Shown here: positions 7,442 through 16,751 of the stretch, piece by piece
Layout: the number at the start of each line of letters is the position of its first letter
Numbering within the stretch: the stretch's first letter is position 1
NCBI GenBank assembly: GCA_002386465.1
Contig: DGIT01000026.1
Span: 1-52,352, forward strand
DNA from: Burkholderiales bacterium UBA4615
Lineage (GTDB): Bacteria > Pseudomonadota > Gammaproteobacteria > Burkholderiales > Burkholderiaceae_E
Direction: 5' to 3'
DNA: 52,352 bases
Position numbers and translations under genes: made by a program
The notes under the pieces: model-generated
What the model was told of the DNA's origin: nothing
Seen by the model: the letters and a program-made list of their open reading frames with translations, nothing else
Databases searched by the model: none

Positions 7442-8737
7442 GTGCTCGCCCAACTCGCACGGCGGCTGCCGTTTTACTACGGCTGGGTGGTCGTAGCAGT
7501 CGTTTTCGTGACCATGGCCGTCGGAGTGAATGCGCGTACGGCGTTTTCACTGCTCTTTCCCCCAATTCTTGACGAGTTCGGCTGGGAGCGCGCCACCACT
7601 GCGGGCGCCTTTTCGTTCGGCTTTCTGATCTCGGCCTTCCTGAGCCCCTTGCTGGGCAGGCTCATGGATGCGCGCGGCCCCCGTCTCATCACGCTCATCG
7701 GCATCGTGACGGTTGCAGCCGGCATGTTGCTCGCTACGCTTGCCAGAGAGCCCTGGCATTTCTATGCCACGCTCGGTGTGCTGGTGGGCGCGGGCAGCGT
7801 CTGCCTGGGCTATTCCTGCCAGGCCCTCTTCCTGCCCGCATGGTTCGAGCGCCGTCGTGGCCTGGCCATGAGCATTGCATTTTCAGGTGTGGGCGTGGGA
7901 TCGATCGTGATGCTGCCGCTCATGCAGCGCCTCATCGAAGGGTCAGGATGGCGCACGGCCTGCACGGCGCTTGGGTTATTCGCCTTCTGTGCGCTGGTGC
8001 CTCTTGCGCTGCTCTTGCACAGACGGCCACAGGACATCGGTTTGTTGCCTGATGGCGATGAGGTGCCAGCGGCCGGCGCAACCGTCGCCGCCAAGCGCAG
8101 CAATGTCATTGACGAGGCATGGGCGGCCACGGACTGGACCTTGTCGCGCGCCATGCGCACGGCGCGTTTCTGGTGGCTTGCACTGGGCTACTTTTGCGGC
8201 CTGTTCATCTGGTACGCCGTGCAGGTGCACCAGACCAAATACCTGGTGGAAGTGGGGTTTGACCGCACCCAAGCCGCGCTTGCTCTGGGCGTGGTCAGTC
8301 TGGCCGGCGTGCCCGGGCAGATTGCGTTGGGGCAGTTATCGGATCGCATCGGGCGTGAGATCGTCTGGACCATCGGCGCCTTGGGCTTTGCGCTGTGCTA
8401 CCTGGCTCTGCTGGGTCTGGAGCACCATCCCAGCCCGTGGCTGATGTGGTTCATGGTGGTGGTGCAGGGTGCGCTGGGCTATGGCATCACGTCGGTGTTC
8501 GGTGCTGTGCCAGCCGAGATTTTCGAAGGCAAGCATTACGGCAGCATCTTCGGCACGCTCATGTTTGCAGCCATCAGCGGTGGCGCAGTGGGTCCGTTTG
8601 TAGCTGGTGCGGTGCATGACGCCACAGGCAGCTATGCCATCGCCTGGTGGATTTGCGTGGGCATGACGCTGTTGTCGATCGTGGCCATCTGGCAGGCGTC
8701 GCCAGGCAAGGTCAGAGCGGTGGCAGGTCGGGTCTGA
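7442..8737 (+). CDS. MFS transporter, monocarboxylate/OFA-like
   Basis: The 431-residue protein has twelve predicted membrane helices in two halves separated by a hydrophilic loop near residues 195-230. GRLMDARGPR in the loop after helix 2 is the MFS signature A motif, and the equivalent GQLSDRIGRE appears in the second half. The opening FYYGWVVVAVVFVTMAVG is typical of the oxalate/formate antiporter and monocarboxylate branch of the superfamily. Translation starts at GTG 7442 after a good GAGGAG site. The substrate is unknown, though small organic acids are the best guess. The gene is convergent with the LysR gene, and nothing ties the two together apart from position. Confidence 0.9.
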   Translation: MLAQLARRLPFYYGWVVVAVVFVTMAVGVNARTAFSLLFPPILDEFGWERATTAGAFSFGFLISAFLSPLLGRLMDARGPRLITLIGIVTVAAGMLLATLAREPWHFYATLGVLVGAGSVCLGYSCQALFLPAWFERRRGLAMSIAFSGVGVGSIVMLPLMQRLIEGSGWRTACTALGLFAFCALVPLALLLHRRPQDIGLLPDGDEVPAAGATVAAKRSNVIDEAWAATDWTLSRAMRTARFWWLALGYFCGLFIWYAVQVHQTKYLVEVGFDRTQAALALGVVSLAGVPGQIALGQLSDRIGREIVWTIGALGFALCYLALLGLEHHPSPWLMWFMVVVQGALGYGITSVFGAVPAEIFEGKHYGSIFGTLMFAAISGGAVGPFVAGAVHDATGSYAIAWWICVGMTLLSIVAIWQASPGKVRAVAGRV

Positions 8738-8802
8738 GCAACCTGGCAAGGGTGTGGTGCCGGGCAGATGCGTGTTGTAAGCAGTACGGACGCCCGTTGT
8801 CT

Positions 8803-9702
8803 TCAGTCCCTCAGATGGTCACGCACGAAGCGGCGAAACAGCCGCATCACCGGGGCGGCTGTTCGGCCGGCCAGCGTGACATAGGCGAAGCGCGCAGTCG
8901 CTTTCACGCCGGGTGTGATGTGGAGTTCTTTCAGGCGCCCCGAGGCCAGACCTTCGCGTGCAGCGGCCGCGATGCCCAGAAACACAGCGTCCGATTGCGT
9001 GACCGCGTCGATCAGGCTGTTGATGTCCTCGCAGCGCAAGCTGGCCATGGTGTCGGGATCGGCATGTGGCCCGAATTGCTCGACCAGCAGGCGTGCCACT
9101 TCAGAGGACAGTGGCGTTGTGGCGACCGGATGTTTCAGGACGTCGGTGAGCGTGAGTTTTCTGCGCCGCGCCAGGGGGTGGTCGGCGCGGCAGATGAACC
9201 CGGTTCTCAGTTCGCCAAGTGATTCGATCTTCAGGTCGGGCGCTGGCGCAATCCGGCGGGCATCGACCACCAGGGCTTCGAGCTCGCGCGAGCGCAGTTG
9301 CACCAGCAGCAGTTCGGTTGAGCCCCGTGCAATGTTGACCCGCACCCCGGGATGTTGCGTGGCGATGTGGCACAGCAGTGGCGTCATGAGCAGAGCACCC
9401 GGACCGGACCCCAACCCCACGCTGATGGCGCCACCATCGCCTTGCTGAAATCGCTGTGCACTCAGACGAAGCTCCTGCGCGCCGAGCACGATGGCGCGTG
9501 CGCGCTCCGCCACATCGTGCCCCAGCGCGGTGAGCTCATTGCGCTTGCCGATGCGATCGATGAGTCGCCCGCCCAGCGTCTGCTCCAGGGTCTGGATGCT
9601 GCGGCTGAGCGCAGACTGGGTCATGAAGGATCGCTCGGCTGCACGGCTGAAGGAGCCTGTTTCGGCAATGGCCAGAAGGTGTTCAAGGTGCCGGATGTTC
9701 AT
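8803..9702 (-). CDS. LysR-type transcriptional regulator
   Basis: The 299-residue protein has the LysR layout: an N-terminal winged helix-turn-helix (about residues 1-60, with GSFSRAAERSFMTQSALSRSIQTLE) and a C-terminal inducer-binding domain of two alpha/beta lobes. ATG 9702 is chosen because family homology begins at MNIRHLEHLLAIAETGSF and a GGTGAG ribosome site precedes it; an upstream in-frame start would add 14 residues that do not fit the family. It is transcribed away from the Bug-dadA pair with a 170-base gap, the usual arrangement of a LysR gene and its target. I therefore infer control of the Bug and dadA genes. Confidence 0.95.
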   Translation of the reverse strand: MNIRHLEHLLAIAETGSFSRAAERSFMTQSALSRSIQTLEQTLGGRLIDRIGKRNELTALGHDVAERARAIVLGAQELRLSAQRFQQGDGGAISVGLGSGPGALLMTPLLCHIATQHPGVRVNIARGSTELLLVQLRSRELEALVVDARRIAPAPDLKIESLGELRTGFICRADHPLARRRKLTLTDVLKHPVATTPLSSEVARLLVEQFGPHADPDTMASLRCEDINSLIDAVTQSDAVFLGIAAAAREGLASGRLKELHITPGVKATARFAYVTLAGRTAAPVMRLFRRFVRDHLRD

Positions 9703-9872
9703 GGAGGACTCACCTGCAAGGCTGAAACTGAGATCTGAAGTCAATGCCTGCTGCGCAGATTAATGCAGTCAAAAAACGCATGATATTTAGGAGAATAATG
9801 CATTGGACACATGATTAGAGCAGTCTTACGATCGGATGAACTGATCAGCCACCCGTCCCGAATGAGGTCCAG
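9703..9872. promoter_or_regulatory. divergent LysR / Bug control region
   Basis: This 170-base gap must hold both promoters. It is clearly more A/T-rich than its surroundings between about 9760 and 9820, with ATTAATGCAG and AATAATGCATT forming a near-direct repeat about 40 bases apart and several T-N11-A spacings that fit the loose LysR box. Which of these is the operator cannot be decided by eye. Confidence 0.45.
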
Positions 9873-10871
9873 ATGAACCCGTTCACCCGCACCCTGCTGC
9901 GATCCTTCTCAGCCCTTGCGACCAGCCTGGTCCTCATGACCGGCGTGTCGGCCCAGACCTTCCCTGCCAAGCCGGTGTCGCTGGTCGTGCCGTATCCGGC
10001 AGGCGGGCTGTCCGACGTGATTGCACGCACCGTGAACACGTCGCTGGGCAAGCAGCTCGGGCAGCCGGTGATCGTGGAGAACGTGGGCGGCGGCAGTGGG
10101 TCGATCGGTGCCAACAAGCTGCTGGTGGCACCCTCGGATGGCCATGTCGTGTTTCAGGGCTCGCCAAATGAGCTGATCCTCGCGCCGCTGGCGATCTCGT
10201 CGATCAAATTCAGAAGCGAAGATTTCCGTCTGGTGCAGATGATTGCCACCGCGCAGATCGCCTTTCTGATCCGCCCGGGACTTCCGGTGAATTCGGTCGA
10301 TGAGTTCATCGACTATGCACGCAAGTCGTCGCGCGATGGCAAGCCGCTCACCTACGCCAGTGTAGGCGTAGGCTCGTTCTATCACCTGCTGGGCGAGCAT
10401 CTGTCGCAGGTCAGTGGCATCCCGATGGTGCATGTGCCTTACAAAGGCGGTCAGCCTGCTGAGCAGGATCTGCTGGGCAATCAGGTCGATTTCTTCCTGG
10501 CCCCGTACAGCAAGCGCTATGACGAGTTTCACAAGCAGGGCAAGCTCAAGGTGCTGGCCATGCTCAATACCGAGCGCCTGGAAAGCGTGAAGGCGTTTCC
10601 GGCGATCGGTGAGTCCAAGATCCTGCGCGATTTCTCGTTCAACATCTGGACGGGTTACTTCGTGCGCAAGGACACGCCTGAGCCGGTCGTGCAGCGCCTG
10701 CATAAGGCGATCACTGACACTCTGGCCGACCCCGCCGTGCGCACGGGCCTGGACGCCAACAGCCTGCTGCTCGCCCAGCCTTTGCCGCTCGATGCAGTCG
10801 GCAAGGCCTATACGGACGGCACGGCACAGTTCCGCGGGATCGCCAAGGCGATCAACCTTCAGCCCCAGTGA
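9873..10871 (+). CDS. Bug/TctC-family periplasmic solute-binding protein
   Basis: Bug proteins are periplasmic receptors for small anions or polar solutes, and a minority work with TctAB tripartite tricarboxylate transporters. The 332-residue precursor has a signal peptide ending near SAQTFP. It carries the family landmarks VVPYPAGGLSDVIAR and GQPVIVENVGGGSGSIGANKL in the first half, and IPMVHVPYKGGQPAEQDLLGNQVD in the second. A GAGGT site precedes ATG 9873. The dadA gene begins 19 bases downstream, so the two are very likely one transcript. No tctA or tctB is near, so this is an orphan receptor. Pairing with dadA hints at a D-amino acid or related imino acid as ligand, which is inference only. 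Confidence 0.95.
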   Translation: MNPFTRTLLRSFSALATSLVLMTGVSAQTFPAKPVSLVVPYPAGGLSDVIARTVNTSLGKQLGQPVIVENVGGGSGSIGANKLLVAPSDGHVVFQGSPNELILAPLAISSIKFRSEDFRLVQMIATAQIAFLIRPGLPVNSVDEFIDYARKSSRDGKPLTYASVGVGSFYHLLGEHLSQVSGIPMVHVPYKGGQPAEQDLLGNQVDFFLAPYSKRYDEFHKQGKLKVLAMLNTERLESVKAFPAIGESKILRDFSFNIWTGYFVRKDTPEPVVQRLHKAITDTLADPAVRTGLDANSLLLAQPLPLDAVGKAYTDGTAQFRGIAKAINLQPQ

Positions 10872-10890
10872 CGCATCTCAGGAGCCCATC

Positions 10891-12198
10891 ATGAAAGTCG
10901 TTGTCCTTGGTGCAGGTTTGCTTGGTGTGACGTCGGCGTACTTTCTGCGCCAGCAGGGTCATGAGGTGGTCGTGATCGACCGGCAGGCTACGCCGGCTGC
11001 AGAAACCAGCTTTGCCAATGGCGGTCAGATTTCGGTGAGCCATGCCGAGCCCTGGGCTAATCCGAGCGCGCCGCTCAAGGTGTTGCAATGGCTGGGCAAG
11101 GAAGATGCGCCACTGCTCTTTCGACTGCGTGCGGACATGCGGCAGTGGCTGTGGGGTGTGCAGTTCCTGCGTGAGTGCACGCCCGCGCGCACCCGTCACA
11201 ACATCCAACAGATTGTGCAGCTGGGCACCTACAGCCGCGCCACGCTGCAGCAGCTGCGCCGCGATATCGGCATCCAGTATGACCAGCGCACTCAGGGTAT
11301 CCTGCACTTCTATACCAATGCCGCGGAGTTTGAGGCTGCCCATGCACCGGCTGCTCAGATGCGCGAGCTTGGTTGTGAGCGCCAGGTGATCTCGGCTGAC
11401 GAGGCAGTGCGCATCGAGCCGGCCCTGCGACAGGTGCGCCATCAGCTTGCCGGGGCGACCTTTACGGCCGAGGACGAATCGGGGGATGCGAACCAGTTCG
11501 TACGCGAACTGGTGAAGCACTGTGAGGCCGATGGCGTGCACTTCCGCATGAGCCACACCATCACGGCGTTGCGCGAAGCCGGCGGATCCATCGACCATGT
11601 CGAAGTGACCGATGCCGAAGGGCGCTTTCTGCGCATTCGCGGCGACGCTTACGTCGTGGCCATGGGTTCGCTCAGCCCCTTGCTAGTCAAACCGCTGGGC
11701 ATCCGATTGCCGATCTATCCGGCCAAAGGCTACTCAGTCACGATCCCCGTTGCCGATGCGGCGCTTGCGCATCAGGTGTCGTTGACCGATGACGAATACA
11801 AACTGGTGTTTTCACGTCTGGGCGACCGACTGCGCATCGCTGGCACCGCCGAGCTCAATGGTTATGACCGTGACTTGAATCGTGTGCGCTGCGAGGCGAT
11901 CGTGCGCCGCGTGGAAGCCTTGTTCCCGGGTGCAGGCGACTCAAGCCAGGCGCAGTTCTGGACCGGGTTGCGCCCGGCCACCCCCAGTAATGTGCCAATC
12001 ATTGGCCGCTCACGCCTGCCCAATCTGTATCTGAACACTGGGCATGGCACGCTGGGCTGGACCCATGCATGCGGATCGGGCAAGAGCATCGCCCGGATCG
12101 TGGGTGGCCACGCGCCGGAGGTCGACTTCGCTTTTGTGGGGTTGTCTTCACGGCCCACGACTGTGGTGGGTTTGCAGCCGTCGGTGCGCGTCAGTTGA
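10891..12198 (+). CDS. dadA: D-amino acid dehydrogenase (DadA family FAD oxidoreductase)
   Basis: DadA deaminates D-amino acids to 2-oxo acids and passes electrons to the respiratory chain from the inner face of the membrane. The 435-residue product matches the family length. It opens with the FAD dinucleotide-binding motif VVVLGAGLLGVTSAYFL and ends in the family signature GLRPATPSNVPIIGRS followed by NTGHGTLGWTHACGSGK, which closes the FAD site. ATG 10891 follows a strong AGGAG. Its partner in the unit is a Bug binding protein, not an alanine racemase, so the role may be uptake-linked degradation of a D-amino acid, D-proline-like imino acid or N-methyl amino acid. Related family members differ mainly in substrate, so the gene name is tentative. 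Confidence 0.9.
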   Translation: MKVVVLGAGLLGVTSAYFLRQQGHEVVVIDRQATPAAETSFANGGQISVSHAEPWANPSAPLKVLQWLGKEDAPLLFRLRADMRQWLWGVQFLRECTPARTRHNIQQIVQLGTYSRATLQQLRRDIGIQYDQRTQGILHFYTNAAEFEAAHAPAAQMRELGCERQVISADEAVRIEPALRQVRHQLAGATFTAEDESGDANQFVRELVKHCEADGVHFRMSHTITALREAGGSIDHVEVTDAEGRFLRIRGDAYVVAMGSLSPLLVKPLGIRLPIYPAKGYSVTIPVADAALAHQVSLTDDEYKLVFSRLGDRLRIAGTAELNGYDRDLNRVRCEAIVRRVEALFPGAGDSSQAQFWTGLRPATPSNVPIIGRSRLPNLYLNTGHGTLGWTHACGSGKSIARIVGGHAPEVDFAFVGLSSRPTTVVGLQPSVRVS

Positions 12199-12232
12199 GT
12201 CGCAGCCGCCGCTGACGGGCGTCGGCGAAGCA

Positions 12233-12250
12233 TCGACTCAGTGGAGTCGA
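12233..12250. terminator. hairpin between the convergent dadA and LLM oxidoreductase genes
   Basis: TCGACTC and GAGTCGA form a perfect 7-bp stem with a 4-nt loop 35 bases after the dadA stop. No T tract follows on either strand, so it is at best a weak or Rho-assisted terminator. A 10-bp palindrome, TCAGGCCTGA, follows at once. Confidence 0.45.
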
Positions 12251-12306
12251 ATCAGGCCTGAATCAGATTCGAACCCTGGGTCGATCCGGTGCCCTCAGGC
12301 GGTGTC

Positions 12307-13326
<1,020 letters not shown>

Positions 13327-13441
13327 GGCGGTCAGTTCTGCGTGAGATATCCGCAGACCTTACCACCGTGGCCGCCGCGGCGCAGGGATCGGCACACGCG
13401 AGTGAAAAGTGCCCGCCCGTGCGCCAGTCGTTTCAAGCGGT

Positions 13442-13855
13442 TCAGGTTCGGCCACTGGCCGCATCGAATCCCACGCGCTCAAAGCGAAATGCCGTGCCAT
13501 AGCGCTCGAACTCGTGGCTCGTGATGCCGTGACGCAGCGACCCGTCGAAGCGCTCGGGCGGCTCGACCACCACCACGCGCAGCACGACGATATCGCCCGC
13601 CTTGACCAATCCGGCGTGCACTGCGGCCGAGGCGACGCTCGAGTCTCCGGTGTAAATGTCGGTGCCCCAAACCGGCCCGTCCGGATCGCCGGTGACGCGA
13701 AAATAATAGGTCTGCCCGATCTGCCCGCAGTGTTCGACCATGGTGCGCGGCGGGTCGTGGGCCAGCAGCCCCTGCTCAAGCAGCCGCTCAAGCTGCTGTG
13801 GGCCAAGGCGACCGCGCCGGTCAAAATAAGCTGCCAGTTCCTGGATCACTTTCAT
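13442..13855 (-). CDS. LCCL-domain protein
   Basis: The 137-residue product has a short helical N-terminal part (residues 1-32, FDRRGRLGPQQLERLLEQG) and then an LCCL domain from about 48 to 126. The match rests on VWGTDIYTGDSSVASAAVHAG (63-82), VVLRVVVVEPPERFDGS and the closing HGITSHEFERYGTAFRFE. LCCL domains are best known from extracellular animal proteins but also occur in bacteria, with unclear ligand. There is no signal peptide, so this copy seems cytoplasmic. AGGAG precedes the ATG. The gene lies 57 bases downstream of the VWA-metallopeptidase gene on the same strand, so it may be the third gene of the MoxR-VWA unit. Confidence 0.85.
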   Translation of the reverse strand: MKVIQELAAYFDRRGRLGPQQLERLLEQGLLAHDPPRTMVEHCGQIGQTYYFRVTGDPDGPVWGTDIYTGDSSVASAAVHAGLVKAGDIVVLRVVVVEPPERFDGSLRHGITSHEFERYGTAFRFERVGFDAASGRT

Positions 13856-13912
13856 GTTGGGGCGCTCCTGGGCTCAGTGGGGGAAATCAGTGACGTGAAT
13901 CAGTGGAGTGGA

Positions 13913-15247
13913 TCAGGTGCGTGGGCACAGGTGCATCACCCGCCCCTGTCTGGGTCGAAAGCTGGGCTGCGATTGGGGTGGCAGTAGCCACAGCAGTTCG
14001 AAGGGCAGCGCCTCATCGGGGTGCTGGATATCGCCGTCGGTGATCACCACGACCGCCCGCACTTCGGGGTCGTTCGCCAGATAGCGCAGCGCGGGCGAGA
14101 GATCGCTGCCGCCGTACCCTGCGATCTGTTTGCGCGCCAGTTGCTGCGGTTCCAGCGTGTCATCGGCCGTGACGATCGCATCGCACTGGATCAGGCGCAC
14201 CTGCGCGACACCCAGCGCTTCGCAGACATCGCCCAGCGCCCCAAGTGCACGGGGCATCTCGTCGCTCATGGACCCGCTGGTGTCGAGGACCACGTTCAAC
14301 ACTTGACTCTCGCGCCGTCGCCCGGGCAGCACGATGCCGGCGCTGCCTGCTGCGCGACGTGCTGGCCGCTCGAATGTGCGCGGGCCCATGGTCACCGACT
14401 CGATCCAACGCTGCAAAGGGATCTGCGCCGGCGTGCGATAGGCCCCGCGCGCTGCGTCGACCCATCGGCTGTCATGCCCGGGCGACAAACCCATTTGAGC
14501 CGCTAATGCCGCAGGCAGTCGGCCACGTGCCCGCGCCACCGCCATTCCGCGCCGGGCGGTCTGCTCGAGTTCACGTTGTTGCTCGCGCTGTGCCTGCGCG
14601 TCGGCATCGAACCATTCGCGCTCCAGCGCGTCGGCCAGAACGTCACCCATTTCGTCGCCGACCTCGTTGCCCGGGGCCTCTCCCTCCGGCGAGCCGTCGC
14701 CATCGGGCTGCCCGCCTCCTGAGCCGCTGCGTGACCCCGATCCAGGTTGCCAGACTCGAACCTTGGTTCCGCCGCCGGCCGTCTGGGCGCCCGCTTCGCG
14801 GCGCAATTCGAGCAGGATGGCTTCGGCTGACCGCAGCCTGGCGCCTTGCATGTCGAGCCCGCCTGCAGGGATGCGGGCGATCCCGAGTTCATGGCGCAAG
14901 ACATCGTTGATGATGTAGTCATGGGCCACGTTGAACTGCATCAGGTCGCTGCCACGTGCGCGCTGGTGCGTGCGCAGCGCCAGGTGCAGCAACTCATGGG
15001 CCACCACGAAGTTCAGGTCGGCATCGCTGAGTTTGCCGACGAACTGCGCGTTGGCGACCATCCGCCCCGAGGCGAAGACGCCCATGGTGGGCACGCGTGC
15101 GTCGAGCTGAACACGCGCTGCAGCGGCCAGTCCTGCGAGATAGGGAAACGGGACCGTGATCCGGCGCAGCGCCAGGCCAACCCGCGCCAGCGCGTCTGAT
15201 GCTGCGGATGCGGACGCATCAGACCGTCGGGTCAATGGGGTGCTCAT
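13913..15247 (-). CDS. VWA-domain protein with metallopeptidase-like N terminus (DUF2201 type)
   Basis: The 444-residue protein has two recognisable parts. The N-terminal domain carries a zinc-protease-like motif, VVAHELLHLALRTHQR, with HELLH at residues 84-88. After a Gly/Ser/Pro/Glu-rich linker (about 158-200), the C-terminal part is a von Willebrand factor A-like domain with the MIDAS sequence DTSGSMS at 322-328 and later GGSDLSPAL and ITDGD. This combination is known in proteins that pair with MoxR ATPases, and the MoxR gene lies 18 bases upstream on the same strand. The MIDAS residues needed to bind a metal are all there. I infer a MoxR-driven chaperone or remodelling complex; whether the HELLH part cleaves peptides is open. 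Confidence 0.9.
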   Translation of the reverse strand: MSTPLTRRSDASASAASDALARVGLALRRITVPFPYLAGLAAAARVQLDARVPTMGVFASGRMVANAQFVGKLSDADLNFVVAHELLHLALRTHQRARGSDLMQFNVAHDYIINDVLRHELGIARIPAGGLDMQGARLRSAEAILLELRREAGAQTAGGGTKVRVWQPGSGSRSGSGGGQPDGDGSPEGEAPGNEVGDEMGDVLADALEREWFDADAQAQREQQRELEQTARRGMAVARARGRLPAALAAQMGLSPGHDSRWVDAARGAYRTPAQIPLQRWIESVTMGPRTFERPARRAAGSAGIVLPGRRRESQVLNVVLDTSGSMSDEMPRALGALGDVCEALGVAQVRLIQCDAIVTADDTLEPQQLARKQIAGYGGSDLSPALRYLANDPEVRAVVVITDGDIQHPDEALPFELLWLLPPQSQPSFRPRQGRVMHLCPRT

Positions 15248-15265
15248 GCGCGTGCCTCGCTTGCG

Positions 15266-16321
15266 CTAGACCTGGGCGACCCGGCCCAACAGCTCGAACA
15301 TGGCGTCTTCTGCGCCCAGTTCCGCCCAGCGGTCGACCAGATCGGTCAGCACCTGCAACTGATGCTCATCGGGTAGCGCCCGCATGAAGCGGTCGATCAC
15401 AGCGGGCTCGACCGCCTCAAGCCGTCCTTCGCGCACGTGCTGGCGCATGCAGTCGAGCACAAACCATCGCCCGGACTCGCCCTGGGGCAGGGTGTCGGGT
15501 TCGCGCAGGTAGTCGCCCAGCTCGCGCAGTGGCGTGAGCGACTCTTCGGCCAAAGCGCAGAACATGGCCGCGTCTTCGGGCGATAGACGGCCAAACGCCA
15601 GCGCACGGCGGGTGGTCGCATCGAGCACACCCGCCGATTCGGCCAGGTCGAGCGAGCGCGACAGCGCCGCCCAGGCGCGCGGTGTGGAGAAGGGTACCGG
15701 GTCTTCAGGGACCGGCCGCACCAGGGACTCGGGCATCGACGAGACAAACCGGCGGATTTCCGGGCGCACGCCATGCACGGCCGCCCACTGCAGCCACTCG
15801 TCGGTATCCACCCGCACATGCAGGACGGTCACCCGGTTGACCAGCGCCGAACTCATGGCGCGCACCAGGGCGCGGTCCTGCATCCGATTACCGGCCGCCA
15901 CCACCCAGGTGCCGCGCGGCAGTGCAAATTCGCCAATGCGGCGTTCGAGCAGCAACGAATAGAAGGCCTTCTGCACGTCCGGTGCGCACGCGGGCAGCTC
16001 GTCCAGAAAGAGGCAGAACGGCTCGGCGTTTTCAGGCAACAGGGCGCGCGGTGGGCAGAATACTGAACGCTCGCCGACGATGCGCGGCACGCCGCTCACG
16101 TCTTCGGGTGCGATCTGCGTGCCCAGCAGCGAGCGGCAGGGCAGACCGGCTTCGCGTGCCACCTGAAACACGATGTCGGATTTGCCCACACCGGGCGGCG
16201 CGAGCAGCAGAAAGCTCTGCTCGTGCGCCATCGCCCGGATCAGGGTGGCGGCCTGGCGCAGGGTCACGGGGGCTGTCTGACCGAAGGCCAGGGACGCATC
16301 GGTGTCGTGTGCAGAAGGCAT
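15266..16321 (-). CDS. MoxR-family AAA+ ATPase
   Basis: The 351-residue protein is an AAA+ ATPase of the MoxR type. Walker A is APPGVGKSD (residues 41-49) and Walker B is LFLDE (104-108), followed by VQKAFYSLLLERRIGEFALP and the sensor 1 region WVVAAGNRMQDRA. MoxR proteins act as chaperones that assemble or activate VWA-domain partners. ATG 16321 is favoured over an upstream start because GAGGAA lies at the right distance and the family homology begins just after it. It heads the minus-strand unit MoxR, VWA-metallopeptidase, LCCL. The divergent gene is the antitoxin of a VapBC-type pair, with 85 bases between them. Confidence 0.93.
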   Translation of the reverse strand: MPSAHDTDASLAFGQTAPVTLRQAATLIRAMAHEQSFLLLAPPGVGKSDIVFQVAREAGLPCRSLLGTQIAPEDVSGVPRIVGERSVFCPPRALLPENAEPFCLFLDELPACAPDVQKAFYSLLLERRIGEFALPRGTWVVAAGNRMQDRALVRAMSSALVNRVTVLHVRVDTDEWLQWAAVHGVRPEIRRFVSSMPESLVRPVPEDPVPFSTPRAWAALSRSLDLAESAGVLDATTRRALAFGRLSPEDAAMFCALAEESLTPLRELGDYLREPDTLPQGESGRWFVLDCMRQHVREGRLEAVEPAVIDRFMRALPDEHQLQVLTDLVDRWAELGAEDAMFELLGRVAQV

Positions 16322-16394
16322 GACGGCTTCCTCGGGACGAAACGACCAGTCTGGGGGTCGGTGCCGCGGCGTCGCAATGGTTTCGTTTTGGCGC

Positions 16395-16400
16395 CATAAT
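16395..16400 (+). promoter_or_regulatory. -10-like CATAAT just ahead of the antitoxin start
   Basis: CATAAT ends six bases before ATG 16407. If it is the -10 element, transcription would start on or beside the start codon and the antitoxin mRNA would be leaderless. The matching -35 position (about 16372-16377) is poor, so the call is weak. Confidence 0.35.
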
Positions 16401-16406
16401 GGCTCT

Positions 16407-16751
16407 ATGCCAACCTTGTCGATCAAAGACGTTCCGGAGCCGGTCGCCCAGGCGCTTCGCGAGCGGGCCCGCCGCCATCACCGCTCCCTTCAGGGCGAGC
16501 TCATGGCGCTGGTGTGCGAAGCCGTGGCTGCCGAACATGACGCGTCGCTGGGCAATCAGCCCGCCTCGCCCCTATCGGCATCGGCGGTCCGGGGCGGCCT
16601 AGCCGGCCGCGGGGCGGGTCCCGCGAGCAGCGCAGCTGGCTCGAAGTCCATCGAACAGATTGCCCGCGAACATGCGGTGCGCCGTGCCCGCCCTGCTCGC
16701 GGCGGGCCGATCGGGGGCGCTCAGGTGCGCGCCGACCGGGACAGCCGGTGA
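16407..16751 (+). CDS. vapB: ribbon-helix-helix antitoxin, FitA/VapB type
   Basis: The first 40 residues, starting MPTLSIKDVPEPVAQALRER and containing HHRSLQGELMALV, have the FitA-like ribbon-helix-helix pattern: one short strand for DNA contact and two helices. A Gly/Ala/Ser-rich stretch (about 50-78) follows, then SIEQIAREHAVRR, the likely toxin-binding helix. At 114 residues it is longer than the usual 75-85, owing to the low-complexity middle and tail. Its TGA stop overlaps the GTG start of the PIN-domain gene (GTGA), the standard coupling in such modules. It should neutralise the downstream nuclease and repress its own promoter. No ribosome site is visible before the ATG. Confidence 0.85.
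   Translation: MPTLSIKDVPEPVAQALRERARRHHRSLQGELMALVCEAVAAEHDASLGNQPASPLSASAVRGGLAGRGAGPASSAAGSKSIEQIAREHAVRRARPARGGPIGGAQVRADRDSR

Noticed and set aside
9873..12198. The Bug gene as part of a full TctCBA transporter
   Set aside because: No tctA- or tctB-like membrane gene is adjacent; the next gene is dadA.
12258..12285. GATTCGAACCC resembling a tRNA T-loop read on the minus strand
   Set aside because: The five bases on each side of TTCGAAT do not pair, and there is no acceptor stem, anticodon arm or D arm in the expected places.
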